From assembly GCA_016718385.1 (NCBI GenBank), contig JADKDK010000005.1, positions 1-30,027 on the forward strand: a stretch of 30,027 nucleotides of DNA, written 5' to 3'. The notes below the pieces were generated by a model, which worked only from the letters and a program-made list of their open reading frames with translations, was not told where the DNA came from and did not search any database. Below are positions 20,702 to 30,027 of the stretch, piece after piece; within the stretch, counting starts at the first letter, position 1, and each line of letters starts with the position of its first letter. The position numbers were made by a program, and so were the translations under genes. Source of the stretch: Gammaproteobacteria bacterium (GTDB taxonomy: Bacteria > Pseudomonadota > Gammaproteobacteria > Pseudomonadales > UBA5518).

Positions 20702-22880
20702 TCAGCCGGCGTTCCCGCCCGGCGCGGCCTGCTCCGCGAGCAGATCGTGCGCGCGCTTTGATCACGTAGGCATGGATCGCCTCCACGTCCCTGCCTGCCG
20801 AACACCCGGGCGAAGCCGACCACGCCCTTCTGGTGGCGAAGCCCCGCGCACGATCGCATCGAACCCGGCGTGCGTCGCGGCCGAGGTATAACGCAGGTCG
20901 GGCACCACGCCGCCACCCACCGCGCCGTCGCCATGGCAGGCGAAGCAACGCGCCGCATAGCGTCTTGCCGCGCGCCACCTGCTCCGGCGTCGCGCTCAGC
21001 GGCGGCGGCGCGAGTGCGCGCGTCACCGCGACGGGCCCGGGCAACTGCCGCCCGCCATCCAGCGCGTACACCAGGCAGCCGGCTGCGGTTCACGGAACCC
21101 GCCATCTGCGCCACGCGCCTGCCGGCGAGGCAGCCCGCCGCCCCAGCCGACCACGACCGCGACGTACCGCTCGCCGTCGACGGCATACGTCATCGGCGCC
21201 GCCACCACGCCGGTCCGCACCGGCGCGGCCCACAGGCGCTCGCCGGTGTCGGCGCGATAGGCCACGAACGCCGCGCGCGCTGCCCTCGAACACCAGCTCA
21301 CCGGCCGTGCCCAGCACACCGCCGCTGAACGGCGCGCCCTGCCCGACGCGCCAAGCTTCCTTGCGCGCCACCGGATCCTGTGCGACCTGTGTGGCCCTGC
21401 ACCAGTTTCAGCACTTCGGCAGCCGCCGCCGGATCTCGGGCAGCCCGGCCGCCTCGACGTCGACGCCCGTGTTCCACAGCTCCGGGCTGAACGCGAACTT
21501 GTCGTCGTGCTTGTAGACGAAGGGGATTTCCTGCACCGGGATATAGACCAGCCCGGTGCGCGGACTGAAGCTCATCGGATGCCAGGTTGTGCGCGCCGTG
21601 CGGTGACGGGAACACCAGCGCCTCCGTTGCCGACGTAGCGCGCCTGCGCATTGGGGACCGGGCGACCGTTGGCGTCGATCCCCCCCGGCCTGTGTCTGGT
21701 AGGCATAGGCATCGCCTCGAAAGGAACTCCCCGGTCGCGCGATCGAGCACGTAGAAGAAACCGTTCTGGCGCCTGCATGATCACCTTTTCGCGGCGGTGC
21801 CGCCGATCGGCAGCTCGGCGAGGACCTCGGTGCTGCGTCGCGGTAAAGTCCTGTGTGTCGCCGGGCGTGGTCTGGTAATGCCAGACGTAGGCGTTGGCGT
21901 CGGGGGTCGAGCGCCACGATCGACGACAGGTACAGGCTGTCGCCCCGCCCGGGCTGCGGTACTGCTGGTTCCACGGCGAGCCGTTGCCCACACCGACGTA
22001 GAGCATGTCGAGTTCGGGGTCGGAGGCCATCGAGTCCCAAACCGTGCCGCCGCCGCCGATCTTCCACCACCCGCCGCCCGACCATGCCGCCGCCGCCCGT
22101 TCCAGCGCGGGCGACTCGAAGGGCTGCGCCGGGTCGCCCGGCACCGTGTAGAAGCGCCATTTCATGTCGCCGGTTTCTGCGTCGCAGGCGCGACGTAGCC
22201 ACGCACGCCCAGTTCGGAGCCGCCGTTGCCGATGATCACCAGCCCTTCACCACGCGCGCGCGCCGGTGATCGAGTAGGGCTTGTCGCGGGGCGTGGTCTG
22301 CACCGACCACAACACCTTGCCGTCAGTCGCATCCAGCGCCCGCAGCCGCCCGTCGAGCGTGCCCACGAAGACCTTGCCGCCCCGTGACATGACACCGCGA
22401 TTGACCGCGTCGCAGCACAGGTGCACCGCCCACTGCCGCGGCACCCCGGGGTCGTGATGCCACAGCAGCGCCCCGCTCTTCGCGTCGAAGGCGTGACCAC
22501 GCCGCAGGCGGCAGCCGTGCCGGCCACGTACTGGCGGCCGTCGACCACGATCGGTGAAGCCTCCATGCCGCGGTCGGTGGGGGAAGTCGAAGAACCATGC
22601 GAGCCCCCAGCCGGCCCACGTTTGCGGTGTCGATGCGATCGAGCGGACTGGAAGCGCTGTTCGGAATAGTTGCGCCCGTGGGTCGGCCAGTTGTGGCCCG
22701 CCATCGGCCGCACGGATGCGTGCACCAACCACGGAAGTCACGGCAGGCACCGGTGATGCGGCTGGCGGCGAAACCGCTGCCGCGTCGCCAGCACTGGCGC
22801 ACGACCCGCGTGTTCGTCGCTGCAGCCCAGCAGCGCCGCCAGCAGGATTGCGTACGAAGCAGCATGCGCCCATGGCTCAT
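20702..22880 (-). CDS. PQQ-dependent quinohemoprotein alcohol dehydrogenase, lipoprotein-like; heavily frameshifted
   Basis: This periplasmic type II alcohol dehydrogenase would use PQQ, Ca2+ and a C-terminal haem c to oxidise alcohols. About 726 codons. ATG at 22880 has AGGAGA 6 nt upstream; the signal continues in another frame as AILLAALLGCSDEH, with a lipobox-like LLGC. The vicinal cysteine pair typical of quinoprotein ADHs is visible in VHLCCDAVNRGVMS (about residue 155), followed by GGKVFVGTLDGRLRALDA. The core has WKIGGGGTVWDSMASDPELD, LYVGVGNGSPWNQQYRSPGG, YLSSIVALDPDANAYVWHYQ and TTPGDTQDFTATQ. The haem site CFACHGDGA (about residue 645) is followed by VPDLRYTSAATHAGFDAI. More than ten frameshifts split the gene. 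The reconstructed text is conserved throughout, so I prefer poor sequence to a pseudogene. Confidence 0.85.
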
Positions 22881-22946
22881 CTCGTTCTCCTGAGATCGGG
22901 ATTGATCGAACTGTGATCGGCACAGACGCGTGCGCGCCGGCACGGC

Positions 22947-25312
22947 TCAGGCACCCGCAGGCCCGAGCAGCGTCGCGAGCCGATGCAGCGTGCCGTGCGC
23001 CGGCTCGCCGCCACTGTCGCGCAGCGCCGTCTCGAGCGCGAGGCAACGCTCGAAAGGAGCACACCGCGCGTGAACATGCGCGCTACTCCCCAGTAACCGG
23101 TGCGTCCGCGACGGCGCCGCCGGCCATATCACGGGCGGCAACGCACCTCCACGGCGCCCAGCAGGCGGCGCAATTCCGCCGCAACTCCTCGTCCCGGCGT
23201 GATACCCGCGCGCACCTCGATGTCCCACGCATCGTCGTGGCGCGCATGCCGGCGCAGCACCGCAAGCAGCTTCGCCTCGTCGATCGGTTCGTACAGCACC
23301 CCGCGCACGCCTGCCGCCGCCAGCGCGGCCGCCCGTACCGATCAGCGTTGGCGGCCGGGAACGCCCGCCGCGGGATACCCCTCGGCGATCTGTGCCGGGG
23401 CGCCGGCCCGGCGTGCACAGGCGGCGAGCAGCTGGCGCCGCCGCAGTGGCAACGGCACCAGGTCGGCGACGTAGCGCTGCGCCGGGTCCGTGACCACCTC
23501 GATCGGCCGCAGGCGCAGCGCCGGCGTCGCACCGCCCAACCGTGGCTCGCAGCAAGGCTCTCCCGTAACCTCCAGCGCCAGCAGCAGGTCGATCGCGCCG
23601 AACGCCCCGGGCGCGACAGGGATCGCGCAGATCGTGACGCCCGCCAGCTCGAACCGGCTGTTCAGATAATCGCGCAGCACCGGTACGTGGGGCTGTCGCC
23701 GCGACACAGCAGCGCCACGCGCAGGCGCGACGGCGCAGGCAGATCCTCGCCATCCACGGCGAGCGACGGCGCCAGCTCCAGCGGCAACCCTGTGCGCGCG
23801 GTGGTACCCACGCCCGGTGCGCCGTTCAGCGTGAGCTGCCCGCCCAGCGCACGCGCCAGCCCCGTGCCGACCGACAGCCCGAGGCCGCTGCCGCCGAAGC
23901 GCCGCGTCATGCTCTCGTCGGCCTGCGCGAAGGGCTGGAACAGCCAGTCCACATTCCCGGCGCGATGCCGATACCGGTATCCGTGACCTGGCGCAGCAGG
24001 CGCGCGGCGCCCGCCACCGGGACATCGACGCTGGCGCGGACCGTCACGTGCCCGACCTCGGTGAACTTGATGGCATTGCTGATGGAGGTTGCCGAGCACC
24101 TGCGCGATGCGCAGCGAATCGCCGACCGCGCGCTGCGGCAACCCCGGTTCGACGTGGCAGACCAGCGCGAGCGCCCCCGGCGTGCGCGGCCGGCGCCTGC
24201 ATCATCACCGCGTCCTCGATGCACGATCCGAGGTCGAATTCGCGCCGCTCCAGACGCAGCGAGTCGTTCCGATCGTCTCGACGATCAGGATGTCGTCGAC
24301 CGCGCCTGCAGCGTGCGCGAGACCCTGCTCCACGGCGAAACAGCTCGGCGCGTTGCTCGCGCCCGGCCTGCTGCATCTTGCGCGCGAATCCCGTCACTGT
24401 GGTCAGCGTGCGCAGCTGATGGCTCATGCGCGCGAGAAACATGCCTTGGCGCGCCCTGCCGCCTCGGCGCGTTTCCAGCGCCCCGGTCGAGCTCGCGGTC
24501 AGGCTGCTCGCGCTCGTTCAGCGTGCGCGAGAGCTCGGCGGTGGCTTGCCGACTCGGCGAAGGTTCTGCTCACGCGTTGGCCGCCCTCCACCCAGTCGGC
24601 CATCGCGTTGACGCTGTCCTCGAGCTCGCGCATCTCGCCGCCGCCTGGCTGTGTGCGCGCGCCGATTTCCTGGCGCGATGCCGCGCCACCACCATGACAA
24701 GCGATGCATCGGTACCGTGAGCCGGCGTTACCACGTGCGCCAGCGCCCAGCACCAGCAGCGCGCGCCCAGCGTGATGCCCGTGCTGTTCAGCAGCATCGC
24801 GCGCTGGATCGTTGCCAGTCCGTGCGGATCGAAGGACAACAGCACCCGGGCCGATCAGCTCTGGCTCGGCGGCGGCATCCGCGGCGCTGAACGCCACGGT
24901 TTCAGTCAGTGAGAGAGGCGGCATGCGCACCTCGCGCTGGAACAGGAAGCGGTCCGCTCCCTGCGCAACCGGCGGCGTCACGCCAGCAGTGCCGGGCCAT
25001 GTCAACTTCCGGCGCTCGCCCGCAGCCGCCAGCACGGCGCCATCGGCATCGAGGAACAACGTGGCGACTGCCGCGCCCGCGCCCTGAGGTTGCCTTCGCG
25101 GCCAGCGTTGCAGCGTTCCCGCTGTCGGCGACCAGCAACGCGAGCTCGCTGGCGTGGGCGAGGTAAGGCGACTCGCGTTCCCGCGCGACTCCAGCTCGGC
25201 GCGGGCATCGCTCACGCGCAGGCTGGTGAGCCACGCGCTCAGGCCCAGCGCCGGAAGCAGCATCGGCACCGTGGATCATCAGCATGGCGATCGAACGGAT
25301 ACTGAGTTTCAT
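22947..25312 (-). CDS. GacS/BarA-like hybrid sensor histidine kinase; heavily frameshifted
   Basis: This membrane sensor kinase has about 788 codons. ATG at 25312 opens MKLSIRSIAMLMI, then LLPALGLSAWLTSLRVSDAR, a first membrane segment leading to a periplasmic GacS/BarA-type domain (ELALLVADSGNAATLAA, then LFLDADGAVLAAAGERR). A second membrane segment near LLNSTGITLG precedes a HAMP-like linker (GEMRELEDSVNAMADWVEGG). The H-box reads FLARMSHQLRT near residue 297; N-box GNL.SNAIKFTEVGHVTV; G-boxes TDTGIGIAPG and RRFGGSGLGLSVG. Behind it lie a degraded receiver-like stretch (VRGVLYEPIDEAKLLAVLRR) and a C-terminal piece resembling an Hpt domain (CLALETALRDSG). It ends 66 nt upstream of the alcohol dehydrogenase on the same strand. 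The partner regulator is not in the window. Confidence 0.75.
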
Positions 25313-25361
25313 TGTCGGTGTTGTTGCGGCTCAGTCCGGGGCCGAGCATAGCGCAATCAAT

Positions 25362-26440
25362 TTACCAGTATTTTAGCTGCCTTGCCGGACGCGTCGCGCC
25401 GGTGAACCGGGTGCAATCGAGCGCCGGCCACCCTCGCCGGCCAGCCGCAACGGCGCGCAGCCACCGTGAAGCGGCGCGATCAGGTCGGCACAGCGGTCCC
25501 ACCCGCGCATGCGCGAAACCAGCGCGGATCGTTCCCGCGTCCCTGGCGGCTCTGGCGGATCAGGCTCATCACATGCTCCGCCTCGCTCTTGGTACGGCAT
25601 TGCAGCCACTGGCGGAACAGCCTGCACCTCCCACGGCAGGCGCAGGATCCAGGCGGTTTTGCGCGCGCCTGCGGTTGCGCCCGCGGCGAGTATCGCCCTC
25701 CAGCTCGGCGCGTCGTTGATCATCGGGATCACCGGTGCGACCAGCACCCCGACCGGCACGCCCGCCTCCGTCACTGCGCACTGCGCGCGCGCGTTGCACC
25801 CGAGGCCGTGCGCGGCCCGAGCCGCCGCTTCAGGCCGTCGTCCAGTGTCGTCACGCTGACCATCACGCGGCACAGGCCGCGCGCGGCCATGCGTGCCAGA
25901 TTATCAGTGTCGCGCAGTACCAGCGCGGATCCTCCCAGTGATGATCGATACGGGTTGCGCGTGGCGCTTCGCAGACCCTCCAGCAGGCGCTGCGTGATGC
26001 CGAGCCCGGCTCTCCACCGGCTGATAGGATCGGTGCTGGCACCGAGCGTGATGGGCTCGCAGACGTAACGCGGACTGCAGAGCTCGCGTTCGAGCACCTC
26101 TGGCGGCGTTGGCCTTAAAGCGCAGCCGGCGCTCGAAATCCAGCCCCGGCGACAGGTCGATGTAGGCATGGCTCGGCCGCGCGTAGCAGTAGATGCAGCC
26201 GTGCCTGCAGCCGCGATAGGGATTCACCGACTGGCTGAAGGGCACGTCGGGCGAGCTGTTGCGCGCAATGATCGTGCGAGCCTGCTCGGCAGCACTTCCT
26301 GCACGTACTGGCGGCGCGTCGGTGTCCTCCTCGTACCAGCCGTCGTCCACCGCCCGCGTTGCTGGCGCTTGAAACGTCCCGCCGGGTTGCCCAGTGGTCG
26401 CGCGCGCCCTCCCTTCAGGGCTGGAGTAAGGGGTTTGCAT
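25362..26440 (-). CDS. PA0069-family radical SAM protein, LexA-controlled; frameshifted
   Basis: This radical SAM protein of about 360 residues belongs to the family named after P. aeruginosa PA0069; it is related to spore photoproduct lyase-like proteins, but no function is established. ATG at 26440 opens MQTPYSSPEGRARPLGNPAG (after one shift). The iron-sulfur motif is NPYRGCRHGCIYCYARPSHA (CxxxCxxC, about residue 78), followed by YIDLSPGLDFERRLRFKANA. Later pieces are LGASTDPISRW, RVMVSVTTLDDGLKRRLGPR, GVPVGVLVAPVIPMIND and RMRGWDRCADL. The end ALDCTRFTGATRPARQLKYW with stop at 25362 is seen in a third frame. A perfect LexA box sits 39 nt upstream. I recall PA0069 itself as a LexA regulon member in P. 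aeruginosa. Confidence 0.85.
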
Positions 26441-26478
26441 CGGGTGCGCTCTCCCGGAGGCTGGATCACACCCGGTAA

Positions 26479-26494
26479 CTGTATATGCGTACAG
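26479..26494 (-). promoter_or_regulatory. LexA (SOS) box of the radical SAM gene
   Basis: CTGTATATGCGTACAG is a CTG-N10-CAG site with inner TATAT and GTA, matching the LexA consensus at least as well as the imuA site. It ends 38 nt before the radical SAM start at 26440 and lies between that gene and the msrA 3' end. A second partial site, TGTACAG, lies at 26501-26507. Confidence 0.87.
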
Positions 26495-26520
26495 CTTTAT
26501 TGTACAGTCGGTATCGCAAC

Positions 26521-27092
26521 TCAGTGCGCTGCCCCAGAGTTCCTCGACTCGCGCATCGCGCCCGCAGCTTTGCGGCCGGTAATACGCGTGGCGCAGCGGG
26601 TTCTTGCGATAGTAATCCCGGTGGTAATCCTCGGCCGGGTGGAATGCAGCGGCCGGCCTGGTACGTGGTGAACACCCCGCAAACCGTCCTGAGGCGAGGA
26701 GCGTCGCGGCTGGCCTTCGGCGGCACGCCGTTCCTCGTCCGTGGCAGGGAAGATCGCGCTGCGGTACTGGTTACCCGTGTCGCAGAACTGGCGGTCCTTC
26801 ACCGTCGGGTCGATGCGTTTCCAGAAGTAATCGAGATATTGCGCGTAGCTCATGCGTGCCGGATCGTAGCGCACGCGCACCGCCTCGGCGTGGCCGGTGC
26901 CTCTCCTGCGCTGACCTGCTCTTGATCCGGGTCGGGCACGTGGCCACCGGTATAGCCTGATTCGACGTCCAACACCCTGGGCAATTTTTCGAAATCGGCC
27001 TCGATACACCAGAAGCAGCTGCCCGCGAATACCGCGGTGGCACTGGCGGCTGACGGCGGCGCGGCTGTGGCCGGGCATGTCACGACCATCAT
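26521..27092 (-). CDS. msrA: MsrA, peptide-methionine (S)-S-oxide reductase, exported; frameshifted
   Basis: MsrA repairs methionine-S-sulfoxide in proteins. Start at ATG 27092 is provisional: upstream in-frame residues LAKLSSALVL extend a hydrophobic stretch MMVVTCPATAAPPSAA, suggesting a signal peptide and a periplasmic product. The catalytic motif is ATAVFAGSCFWCIEADFEKL (nucleophile is the first Cys of CFWC). After a shift near 26900 it reads GHAEAVRVRYDPARMSYAQY, FWKRIDPTVKDRQFCDTGNQ and YRSAIFPATDEERRAAE. The end DYHRDYYRKNPLRHAYY and RVEELWG is seen in a third frame. It follows msrB by about 40 nt, so the pair likely forms an operon for envelope methionine repair. Confidence 0.9.
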
Positions 27093-27132
27093 GAGCACCA
27101 GTGCAGAGGACAGTTTCGCCAGATCGGGTCGC

Positions 27133-27620
27133 TTACGCCCGCAACTCCGGCAGCGCCTCGCCCGCTGGCACGAAGCGCAGCGCGACAACGTTGTTGTAGT
27201 AGCGCAGTCCTGTGGGCTGTGGGCCGTCGTCGAAGACATGGCCCCGAATACGGCAGCGCGCGCAGTGGTACCCTTTGCGCGGCAGAACAGCCAGGCGTCG
27301 CGCTGGTGCCCACCGCGTCCGGCACGTCGAAGAAACTCCGGCCAGCCGGTGCCGCTGTCGAACCGCGCGCTGTCGAACAACGGCAGGAAGCAGGCTGCGC
27401 ACACGAAGGTTCCCTCAGCGTTTCTCCCCGTTCAGCGGCTGCCGCCCGCCGGCTCGGTGGCCCCGTCGAACAGCACCGCGTGTGCCGGCGCTGGCAGCAG
27501 CGCTTCCACTCGCGCGTCTTGCGCAGGCGCTCGACCGCCTGCGTCGCAACACCCAGCGACCACAGCGCCAGCGCCGCCGTCACCCACCGCAATTTCTTGC
27601 ACAAGATCCCGTCGCTTCAC
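27133..27620 (-). CDS. msrB: MsrB-like methionine-R-sulfoxide reductase with Tat-type signal; catalytic Cys reads as Tyr
   Basis: MsrB reduces methionine-R-sulfoxide. GTG at 27620 has AAGGAG 8 nt upstream and opens VKRRDLVQ, a twin-arginine-like motif, followed after a shift by KLRWVTAALALWSLGVATQA, a hydrophobic signal segment. Downstream frames give AVLFDGATEP, then GTFVCAACFLPLFDSARFDS (first zinc CxxC), SGTGWPEFL, YHCARC (second CxxC), GHVFDDGPQPTGLRY and VALRFVPAGEALPELRA. The family signature RYCxN, which holds the catalytic cysteine, reads RYYNN here (TAC where TGC is expected). If real, the protein would be inactive in its classic reaction. At least three frameshifts are present, so a base-call error is possible. 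Confidence 0.85.
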
Positions 27621-27865
27621 CTGCTCTTCTCCTTGCAATGCCATGATGCCCGCCGCCACCGCGACGCGTGCGCATGGCGCGATGCCGTTACTGTGACGCC
27701 GGCGCAGCGGCTGAAAGTTCCGGATCGGCTGCGTGTACGACTGCCACCCCTCGACCTGGCGGAATGAACTGCTGACGCGAGCGGCCTGCCTGAAGCGATC
27801 CTGCGCGGCCTCGAACCTGCGACCCGGAGTACCCATCGTGAACTCCTGCAACATCGCATTCGCCA

Positions 27866-28620
27866 TTGAGTGGCGTGATCAGTCATCGGCGGCGCCTTCG
27901 CATCGGCCTCGCCTCGGCCGAGGCGTTCGCTGCGGCCGGACGGCTTGTCGCTATCTGGGATCTGCGTAAAAGCCGCCGACGCTGAGCGCGTGGCGCACGA
28001 CACCGCATCGCGCTTTGGCGTCACCTGCATCGGCCTCGCCAGGTATCGACCTGTGCGGCACGGACGGCATCGATGCGGCGATGGCCGCCACGCGCACCGC
28101 GCTGCACTCGATCGGGGCTGGTGCACGCGGCTGGCGTGTCGCTGGCCATCCCGCTCGAAAGATCTCGGCCGTGCCGCAGTGGGACACCGTGCTCAACGTG
28201 AACCTGCGCGCGCTGCCCTTCGTGGTGAAGGCGATCCGCGCCGACCTCGCGACCAATGCCGCCGGCTTCGGCCGTGGTCGGCACCGCCTCGATCAACGCC
28301 ACGCTGGGCAACTGGATGAACCTCGCCTACACCCGCCTCGAAGGGAGGCATGCTGTCGCTGGTGCGCCTGCTCGCCGACGACCTCGGGCGCGACGGCGTG
28401 CGCGTCAACGCCGTCTCCCCGGGCCAGATCCGCACGCCGATGATGCAGCCTGTGCTCGACCATCTCTCGACGAGGCCTCTACGAAGCGCATCCTGCCTGG
28501 CGCATCGGGAGCCACGCGGGATCGCCGCGGTGGTGCGCTTCCTGCTCCGATTGAGGCCAGCTACGTCACGGCGGCGGAAATCCCGGCAGATGGCGCAACA
28601 TCTCCTCGCAACGCGTCTGA
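27866..28620 (+). CDS. Short-chain dehydrogenase/reductase (SDR) family oxidoreductase; frameshifted
   Basis: This classical SDR of about 250 residues would use NAD(P). The likely start is TTG at 27866 (MSGV), though indels make this uncertain. The Rossmann motif VIGGASGIGLASAEAF appears near 27885 after adding one base; then AGRLVAIWDLRKSAADA. Next come LVHAAGVSLAIP, VLNVNLRALPFVVKAIRADL and VVGTASINATLGNWMNL. The catalytic Y-x-x-x-K becomes visible as LAYTASKGGMLSL when one extra C near 28336 is removed. It continues DDLGRDGVRVNAVSPGQIRT, PMMQPVLDHL and ASYVTAAEIPADG, with a plausible end ATISSQRV at 28618-28620. The substrate is not predictable. At least six frameshifts occur. Confidence 0.83.
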
Positions 28621-28685
28621 GCGCGGCACGCAACGCGGTGCCGGCCACGGCGCAACGAGCGCCTCGCACGCGCCGCGATCCGCGC

Positions 28686-30027
28686 ATGAACCGGCGTGCC
28701 GGCTTGGTTCCGTCCTGCTCTTCGTTGCGGCCTCCGCGCTGCTGCTGGGCGCGCTGGCGCTGACCCTGTGTTGCGCCAGCACCCTGAAAGCGCCATTACC
28801 GCACTCCACGCGCCTGCTCCCCGGGCATCGCGTTCGGCGAGTTGCGCGGTTTGCGGGTCTCTCGCCGTGGGCGGGCGGGTAGAACTGCTCGCGCTGGAGG
28901 CGAACGGCACGGCGCTGCGCATCGAGTGACGCGCGCTGGTTCTGGCGCATCACCGGCATCTGGCCGCTCGCCGTCGAACCGCAACGGGTCGGCGCGCGCG
29001 CTCTCGGCGTGCGACCTTGGCGACGTGGACAACGTCGCGCTGTTGCCGCGCTTCTGGCTCAGTGACTGGTGGTTGCCATTGCTCCGCATGAGCGCGGGCC
29101 AGCGAACAGCGTTGCGCATCGAGGACAGCGAGGGCACCCGGCTGCTCTGACGGACGTATCGAGGCCAGCGACGGCGGCGCGAGCGCGGGCAATGCCACGC
29201 TGGTGGCGTCACCGGCTTGCCCGCGCTCGCGCTGCAGTGGCAGCCCCACGCCGACATGCCCCCGGCCTCGCAGGTGGACTGGCGCGGCGAGTCCGTCGCA
29301 GGGCCGAACGGCACGCGGTTGCTGGTAATACGCCGAGCGGCGCCGACTGGGCGCTCGAGGAAGAATTGCTGGCGCTGGAGGCTTACGGGCTGGGCGGCTG
29401 GGCGGGTTGACGCTGTCCGCGCAGGGGCAGCAGCGACCTGTTCGAGGGCGGCCCGCCCGCCCTCAGCCACGCTGCACCTCGGCGGCAAGGCTGATAGCGC
29501 CGCGCGGCGAGGCGAGCGCGCAATGCACCGGCGCGTTGCAGGTGCAGCAGTCGCGGCAATCCACGCTGGACGTCACGGCGTGCGAGGCCGCTCGCCGGCG
29601 CCACGTTCGGTGCGCTGGCCGCACCGCTCGCCCTCGTGCTCGACGCGGCAAGTTGACGCCCGAGCGGCCTGACACCGCCGGCGGCATTTTCTGTGGTGCT
29701 TGCGCGGACTTACGCAGGCGCCGTGGACGCTGGAGGACCTGTAGCCGACGCCGCAGGAGGGGCACGCTGGCAGGCGGCCCCAACCGCGCTCGTCTCTGCC
29801 TGGATGCGGAAATGGCCGCGACGATTGCCCACGTCGGCAGCGATCCGCATGCCACGCTGCACGGACGCCTGACCGGGCTGAGCGCCAATGGCGCGAACCG
29901 GCGCGAAGCTCGACGGCAGTTTGAACTATGCCGGGGCGCCTGAAGAGCGTTGAAGCGCTCGACCTCGATACCCGCTTCGACGCGAACTCCCGAAAGCTGC
30001 GCGTCGACGGGCGCGCTCTCGCGCGCC
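28686..30027 (+). CDS. Large YdbH/AsmA-like envelope protein, N-terminal part only; frameshifted
   Basis: This looks like the start of a long inner-membrane-anchored envelope protein. ATG at 28686 (MNRR) leads into a single hydrophobic segment (SVLLFVAASALLLGALALTL) and then short beta-rich text such as PGIAFGELRGLRVSRRG and GRVELLALEANGTALRIE, which resembles the repeating strands of AsmA/YdbH-type lipid-transfer proteins. Further fragments in other frames are CDLGDVDNVALLPRFWLSDW, RTALRIEDSEGTRLL, LALQWQPHADMPPASQVDWR and DPHATLHGRLTGLSANGA. The remaining portion runs off the right edge. If YdbH, small ynbE/ydbL-like genes should follow. The family call is tentative; the frame breaks every 100-200 bases. 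Confidence 0.45.

Noticed and set aside
27627..27866. Minus-strand open frame upstream of msrB (begins MANAMLQEFTMGTPGRR)
   Set aside because: No family recognised and it runs on into msrB in the wrong frame; it may be a short leader gene but cannot be supported. The 245-base gap otherwise shows no clear element.

Overview
The window is high-GC and proteobacterial, most likely gammaproteobacterial. The main evidence is a compact housekeeping run (yccA, tusDCB, tusE, a ybiB/trpD2-like gene, trmA, phhB), a dimeric dUTPase, a LexA-controlled imuA-imuB pair with the consensus CTG-N10-CAG site, and a PA0069-family radical SAM gene with its own LexA site. I cannot name a genus. Almost every gene carries one or more single-base frameshifts, while the protein sequence on both sides of each break stays well conserved. 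I therefore read most breaks as assembly indels, not as pseudogenes. They are sparse between about 5.6 and 9.2 kb, dense at 0-2.9 kb, and densest after about 20.5 kb. Gene boundaries below span the reconstructed genes.

Region 1 (1-10.5 kb, all on the minus strand) is a predicted anti-phage operon. From its promoter at about 10.48 kb it runs: a BrxR/CapW-type winged-helix-WYL repressor, a 68-codon SANT/Myb-like small protein, a long SNF2-type helicase with a C-terminal DUF3883 domain, a DUF1156 (COG1743) adenine-type DNA methyltransferase, and a DUF499 (COG1483) AAA+ ATPase that reaches the left edge. Genes overlap or abut. The set resembles a restriction-like or DISARM-like modification and defence module. 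No separate nuclease gene is inside the window. The G+C is visibly lower than in the genes to the right, suggesting acquired DNA.

Region 2 (10.5-11.5 kb) is a transition zone: about 500 bp without a recognisable gene, holding a terminator-like hairpin, then an SRPBCC-fold gene. Region 3 (11.7-16.3 kb, plus strand) is the housekeeping block: yccA (FtsH modulator), tusD-C-B-E (sulfur relay for tRNA 2-thiouridine), a TrpD2/YbiB-like protein, trmA (tRNA m5U54) and phhB. Region 4 (16.3-18.1 kb, minus strand) has an uncharacterised winged-helix plus endonuclease-fold-like protein and a dimeric dUTPase, separated by AT-rich DNA with DnaA-box-like sites. Region 5 (18.4-20.6 kb) is the SOS mutagenesis pair imuA-imuB, accompanied by two clusters of REP-like palindromes and without dnaE2.

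Region 6 (20.7-27.6 kb, minus strand) holds a quinohemoprotein alcohol dehydrogenase, a GacS/BarA-like hybrid histidine kinase, a LexA-controlled PA0069-type radical SAM protein, and msrA/msrB. Region 7 (27.9 kb to the end, plus strand) holds an SDR oxidoreductase and the start of a large YdbH/AsmA-like envelope protein that is cut by the window edge.
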